Source: Acetatifactor muris (GTDB taxonomy: Bacteria; Bacillota; Clostridia; Lachnospirales; Lachnospiraceae). From it: a stretch of DNA of 64,000 nucleotides. The stretch is from positions 49,411 through 113,410 of the forward strand of contig JAMPHD010000008.1 in the NCBI GenBank assembly GCA_023663635.1, in the 5' to 3' direction. The notes beneath the pieces were generated by a model. It saw nothing but the letters and a program-made list of their open reading frames with translations, was not told the DNA's origin and made no database searches. The position numbers and the translations under genes are program-made. Below, one piece after another: positions 9,203 through 17,822 of the stretch. How positions within the stretch are numbered: the stretch's first letter is position 1; every line of letters begins with the position of its first letter.

Positions 9203-10287
9203 GAGAGCGCGGACACGATTACAACAGGAACATAAGGCAGGATCGTTTTCCGGCCTCACTCTTTGTGATAAATCTGTGCGTGCTCCTTTTGATGTCCGGC
9301 ATTCATATGGGTCTGATCGTTTTTATGGAAACCGTACAATGGAATGCAGTGGTACAATCCATCGTTCCCGTATTGTATTGGGCGGCGATCGCATTGGGAC
9401 TGACCCTGTTTGCAAGGCACAAAATACGCCAAGTTTACGAGGATCCCATGCATAAACTGGCCGATGCCACCACCAAGGTGGCTCAGGGAGATTTTTCCGT
9501 GTATGTTCCCACCATCCATACGGCGGATAAATGGGATTATCTCGATGCGATGATCGTGGATTTTAATAAGATGGTGGAGGAATTGGGCAGCATTGAGACA
9601 CTGAAGACGGACTTTATCTCCAATGTATCCCACGAGATGAAGACACCCATAGCCGTCATCAAAAATTATGCGGAACTTCTGCAACAGGATGGGATATCGG
9701 AGGAACAGCGCAGGGAATACTCGCTTTCCATTGAAAATGCCGCTGTCAAACTATCCGATCTGATCACGGATATCTTGCGACTGAACAAACTGGAAAATCA
9801 GAGGATCACGCCGGAGGTGATGACCTATGATCTGTGCCGGCAGCTCTGTGAGTGTATCCTGCAATTTGAGGATGCGTGGGACGAGAAGAAACTTGAGTTG
9901 GAAACGGAGATAGAGGATGCCGCGATCATAAGAGCGGATGCCGGTCTGTTGGAGTTGGTGTGGAATAATCTGCTCTCCAATGCCATCAAATTCACGGAGC
10001 CCGGCGGAAGGGTGACCGTCAACCAGACATCTGACGCACAATACGTCAGGGTGTCCGTGTCCGACACGGGCTGTGGGATCAGTCGGGAAAATATGGCTCA
10101 TATTTTTGACAAATTCTATCAGGGCGATACTTCTCATTCCAAGGAGGGAAACGGATTGGGGCTGGCATTGGTAAAGAGAGTGTTGGAACTGATGGATGGC
10201 GACATTCAGGTCTCTGGGCAGGAGGGATCAGGCAGTACCTTTACGGTGACACTGCCCGCGGCTGAGGAAATCGGAGGAAGATCGTGA
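9199..10287 (+). CDS. Sensor histidine kinase
   Basis: This is the partner of the preceding response regulator, and the two genes overlap in ATGA. The 362-residue protein has two membrane helices in the first 75 residues with almost no extracellular loop, a HAMP segment, and a HisKA motif NVSHEMKTPIAVIKNYAELL (phospho-His near residue 145). The HATPase domain has an N box (NNLLSNAIKF), G1 (DTGCG), F box and G2 (GNGLGLALV). The short sensor region suggests detection within the membrane or through a partner membrane protein, similar to intramembrane-sensing kinases that respond to cell-envelope stress. Confidence 0.95.
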   Translation: MRERGHDYNRNIRQDRFPASLFVINLCVLLLMSGIHMGLIVFMETVQWNAVVQSIVPVLYWAAIALGLTLFARHKIRQVYEDPMHKLADATTKVAQGDFSVYVPTIHTADKWDYLDAMIVDFNKMVEELGSIETLKTDFISNVSHEMKTPIAVIKNYAELLQQDGISEEQRREYSLSIENAAVKLSDLITDILRLNKLENQRITPEVMTYDLCRQLCECILQFEDAWDEKKLELETEIEDAAIIRADAGLLELVWNNLLSNAIKFTEPGGRVTVNQTSDAQYVRVSVSDTGCGISRENMAHIFDKFYQGDTSHSKEGNGLGLALVKRVLELMDGDIQVSGQEGSGSTFTVTLPAAEEIGGRS

Positions 10288-10841
10288 TGGATGATATGGG
10301 AAGACAATCTCATAATTTTGTGGGATATGAATATAAGGAGATAGTTGCAGAAAGCGACAGGGTCTCCCTTTTGTTGGACGGATATGAGAGCTTTGGGTGG
10401 GAGCCTGACGAAAATATACCGGGCAGCGGTAGTGTCATCCATGCGCAGGCCCGAAAGAAAGCAGCCCTGCATCTGAAACGAAACCGCAAGATCATAAATA
10501 AAGCGGAACTCACGAGGCTGCAGAGAAATTTTGAGGCATGCGTAGGCGAGATTGATGCTCTGGAGAGAGCCAAAACCTCCAAAGCCACCGTGTACGCGCT
10601 GGTCATGGCGGTGATCGGCACAGCATTTATGGCAGGTTCCGTCTTTGCGATCACGGCGCCAACTCCCTATATCATTCTGTCCACATTGCTCGGTGTCCCC
10701 GGAGTGATCGGATGGATCCTTCCGTATTTTCTGTACAGAAAGACGGTGAACAGACAGACGCAGAAACTGACGCCGTTGATCGAGGCAAAATATGATGAGA
10801 TTTATGAAATTTGCGAAAAAGGAAATAAATTGTTACACTGA
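10287..10841 (+). CDS. Small membrane protein after the two-component system
   Basis: The 184-residue product starts at an ATG that shares one base with the kinase stop (TGATG), with GGAGG nine bases upstream. The N-terminal two thirds is soluble and charged. Two membrane helices follow (about residues 95-145), then a short amphipathic tail. No family was recognised. Its place as the last gene of the regulator/kinase operon suggests a role in signalling or in the response. Confidence 0.75.
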   Translation: MDDMGRQSHNFVGYEYKEIVAESDRVSLLLDGYESFGWEPDENIPGSGSVIHAQARKKAALHLKRNRKIINKAELTRLQRNFEACVGEIDALERAKTSKATVYALVMAVIGTAFMAGSVFAITAPTPYIILSTLLGVPGVIGWILPYFLYRKTVNRQTQKLTPLIEAKYDEIYEICEKGNKLLH

Positions 10842-10882
10842 GTATAGTTGAGTGAATTTATATACGAAACGGAGGAACTTGC

Positions 10883-11623
10883 ATGCGGGAGCAGATTTAT
10901 GCGTACATCAAAAAGAAATACAAAATTTCCCCGGAGTATCCTTGGGCGAAGTATGACGGAAACGCTGTCTTCCGTCACAGCGACAATCAAAAGTGGTTCG
11001 CGCTGATCATGAATGTCGGCAGGGACAAGTTGGGTCTTCCGGGACAGGGATATGTGGATGTGATCAATCTAAAGATCGAGGATGAGATGTTTAGGGATGT
11101 GTTGGTACAGGATGCGGGCATTTTCCCTGCTTATCACATGAATAAGCAGCATTGGATCACGGTGCTTTTGGATGGCACCGTGGAGGAGGACAGGATCTAT
11201 GATCTGATTGATACCGGTTTTGCGGCCACCGCGTCCCCAAAAAAGAAGACTAAGATCCGTCCGCCCAAGGAGTGGATCATTCCCGCCAACCCTAAATTCT
11301 ACGATGTGGAAAGCGCCTTTGCAAAAGAGGAGACGATCGAATGGAAACAGAGCGGCAGTATGAAAGCAGGGGACACGGTCTTTCTGTATGTGGCGGCTCC
11401 CGTGTCGGCCATTCTCTATAAATGCAAGGTTGTGGAGACAGACATTCCCTATGATTATCAGGATAAGAACCTGACCATCACCACCGTGATGAAGATCCGG
11501 TTGCTGCGAAGGTATGAGCCGCAGCAGTTCACCTTTGACAGGCTGAAAGAGGAGTACGGGATCTATGCCGTGCGCGGGCCGAGAGGGATACCCAACAGTC
11601 TAAGCCATGCGCTGAACAGCTAA
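10883..11623 (+). CDS. MmcQ/YjbR-type domain fused to an EVE/PUA-like domain
   Basis: The first 120 residues match the MmcQ/YjbR family, a small alpha-beta DNA-binding-like fold (YPWAKYDGNAVFRHSDNQKW, then KWFALIM, then MNKQHWITVLLDG). After a lysine-rich linker (KKKTK), residues 135-246 resemble an EVE-like PUA-superfamily domain (EWIIPANPKFYDV, AGDTVFLYVAAPVSAILYKC). EVE/PUA domains bind modified bases in nucleic acid. The 246-residue protein is preceded by a GGAGG site. It ends about 130 bases before a separate promoter-driven nuclease/STAND operon. A role in sensing modified DNA is an inference from domain content and position. Confidence 0.8.
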   Translation: MREQIYAYIKKKYKISPEYPWAKYDGNAVFRHSDNQKWFALIMNVGRDKLGLPGQGYVDVINLKIEDEMFRDVLVQDAGIFPAYHMNKQHWITVLLDGTVEEDRIYDLIDTGFAATASPKKKTKIRPPKEWIIPANPKFYDVESAFAKEETIEWKQSGSMKAGDTVFLYVAAPVSAILYKCKVVETDIPYDYQDKNLTITTVMKIRLLRRYEPQQFTFDRLKEEYGIYAVRGPRGIPNSLSHALNS

Positions 11624-11669
11624 AAAGCAATAAAAGAAATTCTCATCATTAACAGGCATGTGCAGGTAA

Positions 11670-11698
11670 TTTACAAAAGCAATAATATGTGATACTAT
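11670..11698 (+). promoter_or_regulatory. Promoter of the nuclease/STAND operon
   Basis: TTTACA (11670-11675) and TACTAT (11693-11698) are 17 bases apart. Transcription would start near 11705, some 48 bases before the ATG at 11753. The spacing is ideal and the region is AT-rich, unlike the genes around it. Confidence 0.65.
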
Positions 11699-11752
11699 TA
11701 ATATGTTGATATATGAGTAACACAAAATACAATGGGAAAAGAGGTATTGGCT

Positions 11753-12412
11753 ATGGTAGAACGGACAGAGATGCGGGGCGGATATGAAGTCACTTATTAT
11801 ACGGTGGATATCGATGACGCGATGAAAGCGCAGGCGATGGATTTTGCGAGGAAACTGATCCTGACGGATAATCAGTATTCCCGTTTGCTGCCCAAGGAGG
11901 TCCGCGAGGGCGGAGACCAAAATGTGAAGGCGCAGATAGAAATACAGAGGACCTACATGGGAAAGCTTGGTGAGTTGGCGTTTGTCCGTCTGCTTAGAGA
12001 GAGCGGAAGAGCCGTGGATGTAGGAGACATGTTCACTATTTATGAGGGACAGACGCATGTGGATGCATTTGATTTTAAGACCGCGACCGGACATTCGGTG
12101 GACGTGAAGACGGGGTTTAGAGATATACATAAGCGGTTGTTGGTCAACGTGGAGCAATTCGATCGTATTCCCAAGGACTATTATGTAGGTGTGAAAGTGT
12201 ATGCTTTGGATAGGGATCCTGAGTTGACATTGGTGGATTGGAATCAGATCACTAAAGCTGACATATTTGGATACGCAGAGCATGCTTATATGAAAAATTA
12301 TGCGGAGATACGGGATTTCGGGGAGGGCCCGGCCAGATGGCTGTATTATAACAGGCTGCTTGGCATTGACAGGCTGATAGCGGAGTTTCCGCTGATCATT
12401 CCGACTATTTAA
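11753..12412 (+). CDS. PD-(D/E)XK nuclease-like protein
   Basis: The 219-residue protein has the arrangement expected of the restriction-endonuclease fold: a helix with Glu in YMGKLGELAFVRLL (about residue 71), Asp in THVDAFDFKTA, and a beta-hairpin VDVKT that supplies the D-x-K signature near residue 117. It has no signal peptide. GAGGT lies seven bases before ATG 11753; an earlier ATG at 11732 is less well placed. It is followed 11 bases later by a metallophosphoesterase-STAND gene in the same transcription unit. The fold call comes from motif spacing only. It could alternatively be an inactive DNA-binding relative. Confidence 0.65.
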   Translation: MVERTEMRGGYEVTYYTVDIDDAMKAQAMDFARKLILTDNQYSRLLPKEVREGGDQNVKAQIEIQRTYMGKLGELAFVRLLRESGRAVDVGDMFTIYEGQTHVDAFDFKTATGHSVDVKTGFRDIHKRLLVNVEQFDRIPKDYYVGVKVYALDRDPELTLVDWNQITKADIFGYAEHAYMKNYAEIRDFGEGPARWLYYNRLLGIDRLIAEFPLIIPTI

Positions 12413-12423
12413 GGAGAGGGTAT

Positions 12424-15246
12424 ATGGGGACATTCAGATGGTTACATTTGTCGGACTTTCATACCGGAAAGGACAATTACGGGCAGAAGAAGTTTTTTGA
12501 ATATATCTTGGAACATGTTAAAAAGAAAAAGGATGAGGGTATTCTTCCGGATGCCGTCTTTATCACCGGGGACATTGCGGACAAGGGAATGAAAGAGCAG
12601 TATGATGTGTTTCTCAAGGATTTTTTGTTTCCGCTGATGGATACCTATGACGATCCGCCGGAAGTCTATATGGTTCCCGGAAATCATGATGTGGACAGGG
12701 AAGTTTGTCGGTTGGCGGCTAAATCCCTGTATGGCGTTTTGGACGAGAAGAAGAGCAAATTCTTTGACACGGGAGAGTCCGGCCATAAGGTGCGTCAGGA
12801 GATATTGGACAGATTTAAGGCCTTTCAAAATATGTTGGAAGACAGTCTGTGTTCCGTGGGACAGGAGATTTTCGAGCGGGGATATTTTACGGATCAGATC
12901 AACATAGGAGAGCGCAAAATAGGAATTGTGGGAGTGAATACCGCATGGCTTTCCCATTCCAAAGAAGATAAGGAGAATCTGACACCCGGAAAATATATGT
13001 TGGAGGAAGCCCTGCAGACGGTCAAGGACTGTGACTATAAACTGGTACTGGGACATCATCCGCTGAGTTGGTTTAGAGGGGCGCAGAAACAACAGATAAC
13101 GGCTGTCTTATCCAAATACAAAGCGATTTATCTGCACGGGCATCTCCACAATAACAGTGGGGAGTATTCTCTGTCTGTCAATACGGGATTCTTGGCCCTG
13201 CAGAGCGGCGCTGCCTTTCAGGAGCGGGAGGACGAAGTCTATTATAACGCGCTGCAATGGGGCGAACTGCTGTTGGAAGAAGATACCGTGCGGGTAATCC
13301 CCGAGAGGTGGTCTGTTTCCGGTCAACATTTTGTTGCCGATTCCTCAGAGAGACTGCCCGATGAATTTAGAGAGAAAGGCCGGTATGACAGTTGGTTATT
13401 TCCCTGCACGGTGGCCGTATCCGCCAAAGCGACGGACCACAAGGCGGAGCCTCAGGCAAAAGTGCCCTTCGGGTGGCGCCGGATCGACGGTTCTTCTTTT
13501 AAATCGGACAAGGAACCTTCAACTGAAGATATCTTAAAATATTTTGACGGCAAAGAGCCGTCCTATGAAGAGATTTTTTCTTCGTATATCCCCGTGCGGA
13601 GGATCGTGAGAGATATCAGGGATGAATTTGTCAGAACGGATGCCAACAATATGATACAATGTTCCCTGATCACGGGAGCGGGTGGAGAGGGCAAGACCAC
13701 GGTTCTGCTGCAGGTTGCCGGAATGTTGGCGAAGGAGGACAACTGGCAGGCATTGGTGCTGCGGCAGGTGGATAAAGATTTTCAGCTGCAGGAGGAACAA
13801 CTTTTGAGCGTCACACGGGAAGGCCGTTGGGTCATCTGCGTGGACAACTGTTTCCCTGTTTCGGAAGGGCTGTTTGAGCTGTTGAAAAAGTTGGAGAAAA
13901 GAGGACAGCGCCATGTGCATCTTTTGTTGTGCGCGCGGGATATCGACTGGAATAACGGTCAGTCGGGAGATTTGAGTTGGGCGGACTATGCGAATTTCCG
14001 AGCCTATAGGTTAAGAGGCATCGATAGGGAGGATGCCGAGAAGATCGTGAAGGCTTGGGAGAGGCTGGGCGAGAAAGGTCTGGGCAAACTCAAAGATTTG
14101 AGTATTTCCGAGGCCACCGAACAGTTGGTCCGCTCCGCCAAGAATGAGGAGGGAAAATACGGCGCTTCGGAGGGAGCGCTGTTGGGAGCCATGCTGACTA
14201 CGCGATATGGGGAGGAATTGCAGAATCATATCCGCAACATGATCCTGCGTTTGCAGGCCATCCCTGTGGGACATGTATCGCTTTTGGATGTCTTTGTCTA
14301 TATTGTAGCCATGCACTCAGAGAGGCTGTATTTTCTGACCAAGACCGTCATAGCGCAGTTGTTTGATTACGCGCTGAAGGATGTCAAAAAGTATATTTTG
14401 GGGCCTTTGGGAGATGAGGCTGCCAGCGCGGTCAGCGGTGATAAGATTTTTACCAGACACATCCTGATCGCGCAGTCGGCGCGCAAGATTCTGGACGAGG
14501 AGTTCCATGTGGACTTTGACGAGAAATTCCTTGAATTGGTGGAGGCGGCCATGGATGCCAAGAGATGCGGAGAGTTTGTGGAATCCATCAAGCAGTGGAG
14601 ATTTATGTCGGATCATTTTGTACAGAACAATTACACTCTGGCCATTCGGCTGGATCAGAAAGTATTGAGCATAGACCCCTATGATCCCTATACCATTGTG
14701 CATCTGTCCAGATTGTATCGGGACGCCGGACAGCCTGACATGGCATTATCGCTGTTTCGCGAGGTACAGCATGATATGGATCATCGGCCGTTCTTCTGTG
14801 AATGGGCTCTGTCGGAGGCCAACGCCGATAACAAGGCGGCAAGCGTGTGCCTGTCTGCGGTGGCTCTGTCGGATCAGGGTGCCCGGAACCCGATTGATGT
14901 GAGGAATGCCTGCATGAATCTGTATTCCATTGCCATTACGTTTGAGCAGATGTATATTCAATTCAAAAAGGAAAGCTACCTGTGGGCGGCGCGGGCAGCA
15001 GTCGTGTTGGGTGAAAAGATTGACCCGAAAGATGAGGGAATTCAAAAATTTTGTGACACACACCAGGTCATGGCGGATCGGCCCAAATGGCAGGATCCCG
15101 GTATACATTGGGATCAATGTCTGCGAAAAGGAATATTGGAGGCAGCGTCCGAGCAGAAATTGGATTTCGCCGGATACATACCCGCTATTGAAAATCTGGA
15201 ATATAGGAAAGTGTTTGCCCTGGCGGGTTTGGCCTCACCGGTATAG
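12424..15246 (+). CDS. Metallophosphoesterase - STAND-like NTPase - TPR-like protein
   Basis: A 940-residue multidomain protein. Residues 5-300 are a calcineurin-like phosphoesterase with all metal-binding motifs: DFH (11-13), GD (49-50), GNHD (86-89), GHHP (about 209) and GHLH (about 238). A P-loop NTPase follows, with Walker A GAGGEGKTT (about 418-426) and a Walker B-like WVICVDN (about 469), then helical regions that look winged-helix or HEAT-like. From about 720 the helical pairs resemble TPR repeats (SIDPYDPYTIVHLSRLYRDA). This effector-NTPase-repeat order is characteristic of STAND sensors used in immunity. AAGGAG precedes the ATG by seven bases. It shares a promoter with the nuclease-like gene upstream. 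The substrate and trigger are unknown. Confidence 0.82.
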   Translation: MGTFRWLHLSDFHTGKDNYGQKKFFEYILEHVKKKKDEGILPDAVFITGDIADKGMKEQYDVFLKDFLFPLMDTYDDPPEVYMVPGNHDVDREVCRLAAKSLYGVLDEKKSKFFDTGESGHKVRQEILDRFKAFQNMLEDSLCSVGQEIFERGYFTDQINIGERKIGIVGVNTAWLSHSKEDKENLTPGKYMLEEALQTVKDCDYKLVLGHHPLSWFRGAQKQQITAVLSKYKAIYLHGHLHNNSGEYSLSVNTGFLALQSGAAFQEREDEVYYNALQWGELLLEEDTVRVIPERWSVSGQHFVADSSERLPDEFREKGRYDSWLFPCTVAVSAKATDHKAEPQAKVPFGWRRIDGSSFKSDKEPSTEDILKYFDGKEPSYEEIFSSYIPVRRIVRDIRDEFVRTDANNMIQCSLITGAGGEGKTTVLLQVAGMLAKEDNWQALVLRQVDKDFQLQEEQLLSVTREGRWVICVDNCFPVSEGLFELLKKLEKRGQRHVHLLLCARDIDWNNGQSGDLSWADYANFRAYRLRGIDREDAEKIVKAWERLGEKGLGKLKDLSISEATEQLVRSAKNEEGKYGASEGALLGAMLTTRYGEELQNHIRNMILRLQAIPVGHVSLLDVFVYIVAMHSERLYFLTKTVIAQLFDYALKDVKKYILGPLGDEAASAVSGDKIFTRHILIAQSARKILDEEFHVDFDEKFLELVEAAMDAKRCGEFVESIKQWRFMSDHFVQNNYTLAIRLDQKVLSIDPYDPYTIVHLSRLYRDAGQPDMALSLFREVQHDMDHRPFFCEWALSEANADNKAASVCLSAVALSDQGARNPIDVRNACMNLYSIAITFEQMYIQFKKESYLWAARAAVVLGEKIDPKDEGIQKFCDTHQVMADRPKWQDPGIHWDQCLRKGILEAASEQKLDFAGYIPAIENLEYRKVFALAGLASPV

Positions 15247-15369
15247 TCGCCGGAGAGAACCTTATCAGTCCAAAACCTGTAGAGGAGCCGATTCTACCGC
15301 GGGTCGGTTGCGGATTTTGCATAGAGAGATTATGATATAGGCAAAATCATATAAGGGCAGGTGCATGTT

Positions 15370-16146
15370 ATGTACGAGATCGACAAGGCGGCGTTGGGAG
15401 CGCTGATCGCGGAGCAGAGAAAGCAAAAAGGATTTACACAGAAGACGCTTGCGGAGAAACTGTTTGTTTCTGACAAGGCTGTCAGTAAATGGGAGAGAGG
15501 TTTAAGCGTGCCGGATATTTCCCTGCTGATTCCTCTGTCGGAGGTATTGGAGATCAGCGTGGCGGAATTGTTGGAGGGACGACCGACGGATGTCGCCACA
15601 GGGGCGGATACAGACGATGTGGAGAATTTGATCCGGAAGGCGGTGACTTTCTCGGAGGAGTCGTCGGACGGAAGAAGGGCGAACCGGAGAAGGAATCTTC
15701 TCATCTTTGGCGGCTGTGTGCTGTTGGCGATGGCCGAACTGATCGTGGGAGTTTGGCTCCTGGACGAAATGGGCAAGGAGGCGTTTTCCACCAGTCTGCC
15801 CGTCCTGGAATTATTGTCCCTGATATCCGGCGGTTGGTTCTTTTTCGGGGTCAAGGAACGTCTTCCGTCTTATTACGATGAAAATAAGATCAGCGCCTAC
15901 AGCGACGGCCCGTTTCGCATGAATATGCCCGGAATATATTTTAACAATCGCAACTGGCCGCATATCATAAAGAGTATACGGATCTGGTCCATGGTAACTC
16001 TGGTGATGATCCCCATGATCCGTCTGCTGTGTTCCGTGTGGCTGACAGAGCCCATGTGGACGGCGATGGCAAATTATGGAGTGTTGGCGGCATATCTGGG
16101 CGGGCTATTCGTGCCGGTGTATGTCATGGGAAAGAGATTTCCGTAG
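15370..16146 (+). CDS. XRE-family regulator with C-terminal membrane domain
   Basis: Residues 8-65 are a Cro/CI-type helix-turn-helix (AEKLFVSDKAVSKWERGLSV). About 60 charged residues follow, then four hydrophobic helices to the C-terminus (258 residues). Membrane-anchored XRE regulators of this design are common in Clostridia and may respond to envelope state. The AGG at 15359-15361 is well spaced for ATG 15370; a GTG at 15361 is the alternative. The last 42 bases overlap the convergent gene on the other strand. Confidence 0.85.
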   Translation: MYEIDKAALGALIAEQRKQKGFTQKTLAEKLFVSDKAVSKWERGLSVPDISLLIPLSEVLEISVAELLEGRPTDVATGADTDDVENLIRKAVTFSEESSDGRRANRRRNLLIFGGCVLLAMAELIVGVWLLDEMGKEAFSTSLPVLELLSLISGGWFFFGVKERLPSYYDENKISAYSDGPFRMNMPGIYFNNRNWPHIIKSIRIWSMVTLVMIPMIRLLCSVWLTEPMWTAMANYGVLAAYLGGLFVPVYVMGKRFP

Positions 16147-17097
16147 GTCAGCGAGCAAAGCATGATCTTCCTTTTGCTTGGCCCAAAGTGTGCTCAAGTT
16201 AAACAGATGCGCAAGGAATACAGCCAAACCGTTTCCGGAATTGATAAACCATTTCTGGAGTTGACTCAGCCCGTAACCCGCTAATAAGAAAAGAGTCACC
16301 AAGGCGGGAAATGAACCAAACCGGACGAACACAAACACTCCGACTATGACACAGACGGCACCAATGCAGCCCCATGTCCGGTATTCCTTTGCTCTCTTTT
16401 CATGCATTTTGATGCGTCTTTCGACGATCACTATCTCATCAGAGATGTCTGAGTAACCGGGAACGCTTGGTGAAATCTGACTTTGCGCGATCCGGTCCTC
16501 ATATACTGTTTCGGACACTTCAATTCTGCCCTTAAACCAATATAAAGGCAAAGATATCAGGATCCCCACCAGACATATTTTTATCCAAAACATTTCTGAG
16601 CTAAGATTCTTTTGAAAGATCACGTATTCCGTGATCACTTTATTATGGTCAAAACCTAACTGTTCATCGGTATAGCCGGACGGAATTTCGACCTTTTCCA
16701 TCCGCCCGGTAAAGGGCACGTTTACACACGAGCCATCCGGTGTCTCGCGCAAAAGCGCAAGAGATTCTTCATCTTTCATCCATATTTTGATATACTGTTC
16801 CTCATTAAACGGGATGAGGTATCCGCGGTATTCCGGTCTGCCCCATATGTCAAGCAGATTGCCAAAGTAACTGTCGCCATCCGCAGTTGTCCTCTTATCA
16901 AGAGGACTTACTACATAAGATGTGATCGTTCCGGATACATACTTATTCGGCTTAAGGCTGTCTTCCGCAAGATCCGACAACGGCTGCGCATGATGGTATG
17001 CGTTTGTTTTGACGATACATACAACGATTCCACATATGCATAAGCAAAAAATAAACAGGCTGAGAATTGTCATTGGGGAGATATGTACTTTTTTCAT
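16105..17097 (-). CDS. Membrane protein of unknown function, 330 residues
   Basis: An N-terminal membrane helix (residues 9-29) is followed by an extracytoplasmic domain of about 145 residues with mixed beta character. A second helix lies near 180-198, then a basic coiled segment (EIVIVERRIKMHEKRAKEYR), and two more helices follow. AAGGAG lies six bases before the ATG. Its 3' end overlaps the convergent XRE gene by 42 bases. The family was not identified and there are no catalytic motifs. AT content is somewhat higher than in the upstream genes. Confidence 0.75.
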   Translation of the reverse strand: MKKVHISPMTILSLFIFCLCICGIVVCIVKTNAYHHAQPLSDLAEDSLKPNKYVSGTITSYVVSPLDKRTTADGDSYFGNLLDIWGRPEYRGYLIPFNEEQYIKIWMKDEESLALLRETPDGSCVNVPFTGRMEKVEIPSGYTDEQLGFDHNKVITEYVIFQKNLSSEMFWIKICLVGILISLPLYWFKGRIEVSETVYEDRIAQSQISPSVPGYSDISDEIVIVERRIKMHEKRAKEYRTWGCIGAVCVIVGVFVFVRFGSFPALVTLFLLAGYGLSQLQKWFINSGNGLAVFLAHLFNLSTLWAKQKEDHALLADLRKSLSHDIHRHE

Positions 17098-17267
17098 GTG
17101 GTCTCCTTTTATATTATTTTATGCCTTCTATAGAGTAAACCAAACGGAAATCGGAGGTATTTTCATGAAAGTATTATAACACATTCTCTAAAAAGGTGTG
17201 CTGAAAGTGGTCAGAATGGCGTTATTATAGGTGAAAAAAAGAATTTACGAACAAAGGGGATTTTACA

Positions 17268-17822
17268 ATGGATGACAGAAAAATAATACAGCTTTTCTTT
17301 GCGCGCTCACAGTATGCCATTTCGGAACTGTCGCAAAAGTATGGGGAATTTTGTTATCGAATTGCCATGAATATTCTAAAAAACCGTGAAGATGCGGAAG
17401 AAACGGAAAATGATACTTATTTGAAAGTATGGAACAGTATCCCTCCTGCTTGTCCGGATGTGCTGCGGGCCTATATTGGGCGTATTACGCGCAATCTGTC
17501 ATTATCCCGCTACCGATACAATCATCGTGAAAAAAGGAATAGTCATCTTCAGGTTTTTTTATCAGAATTGGAGGAGTGTATTCCCGCGCCTCAAAATGTT
17601 GAAGATTCAGCGGATGATACAGTGAGTAATGCAATTTGTGCCTTTTTAGCACATCAGGATTCCAACACCAGAATTTTATTTATACGAAGATACTTTTATA
17701 TGGAGAGTATTTCTGCGTTGGCAAAGGATTTTGGCATGAAGGAGAGCAGTGTGTCTACAAAGTTGAACAGAGTCCGGCTAAAGTTGAAATGCTGGTTAGA
17801 GGAGGAGGGAATCACGGTATGA
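17268..17822 (+). CDS. ECF-type RNA polymerase sigma factor
   Basis: The 184-residue protein has sigma-70 region 2 (about residues 10-80, with the NREDAEETENDTYLKVWNSI stretch) and region 4 (about 120-180, SISALAKDFGMKESSVSTKL helix-turn-helix). It has no region 3, as in extracytoplasmic-function sigmas. It redirects RNA polymerase to a small set of promoters when released by an anti-sigma. AAAGGGG precedes the ATG. Its stop overlaps the start of the membrane protein at 17819, the expected anti-sigma partner. Autoregulation is likely but no promoter was assigned. Confidence 0.92.
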   Translation: MDDRKIIQLFFARSQYAISELSQKYGEFCYRIAMNILKNREDAEETENDTYLKVWNSIPPACPDVLRAYIGRITRNLSLSRYRYNHREKRNSHLQVFLSELEECIPAPQNVEDSADDTVSNAICAFLAHQDSNTRILFIRRYFYMESISALAKDFGMKESSVSTKLNRVRLKLKCWLEEEGITV

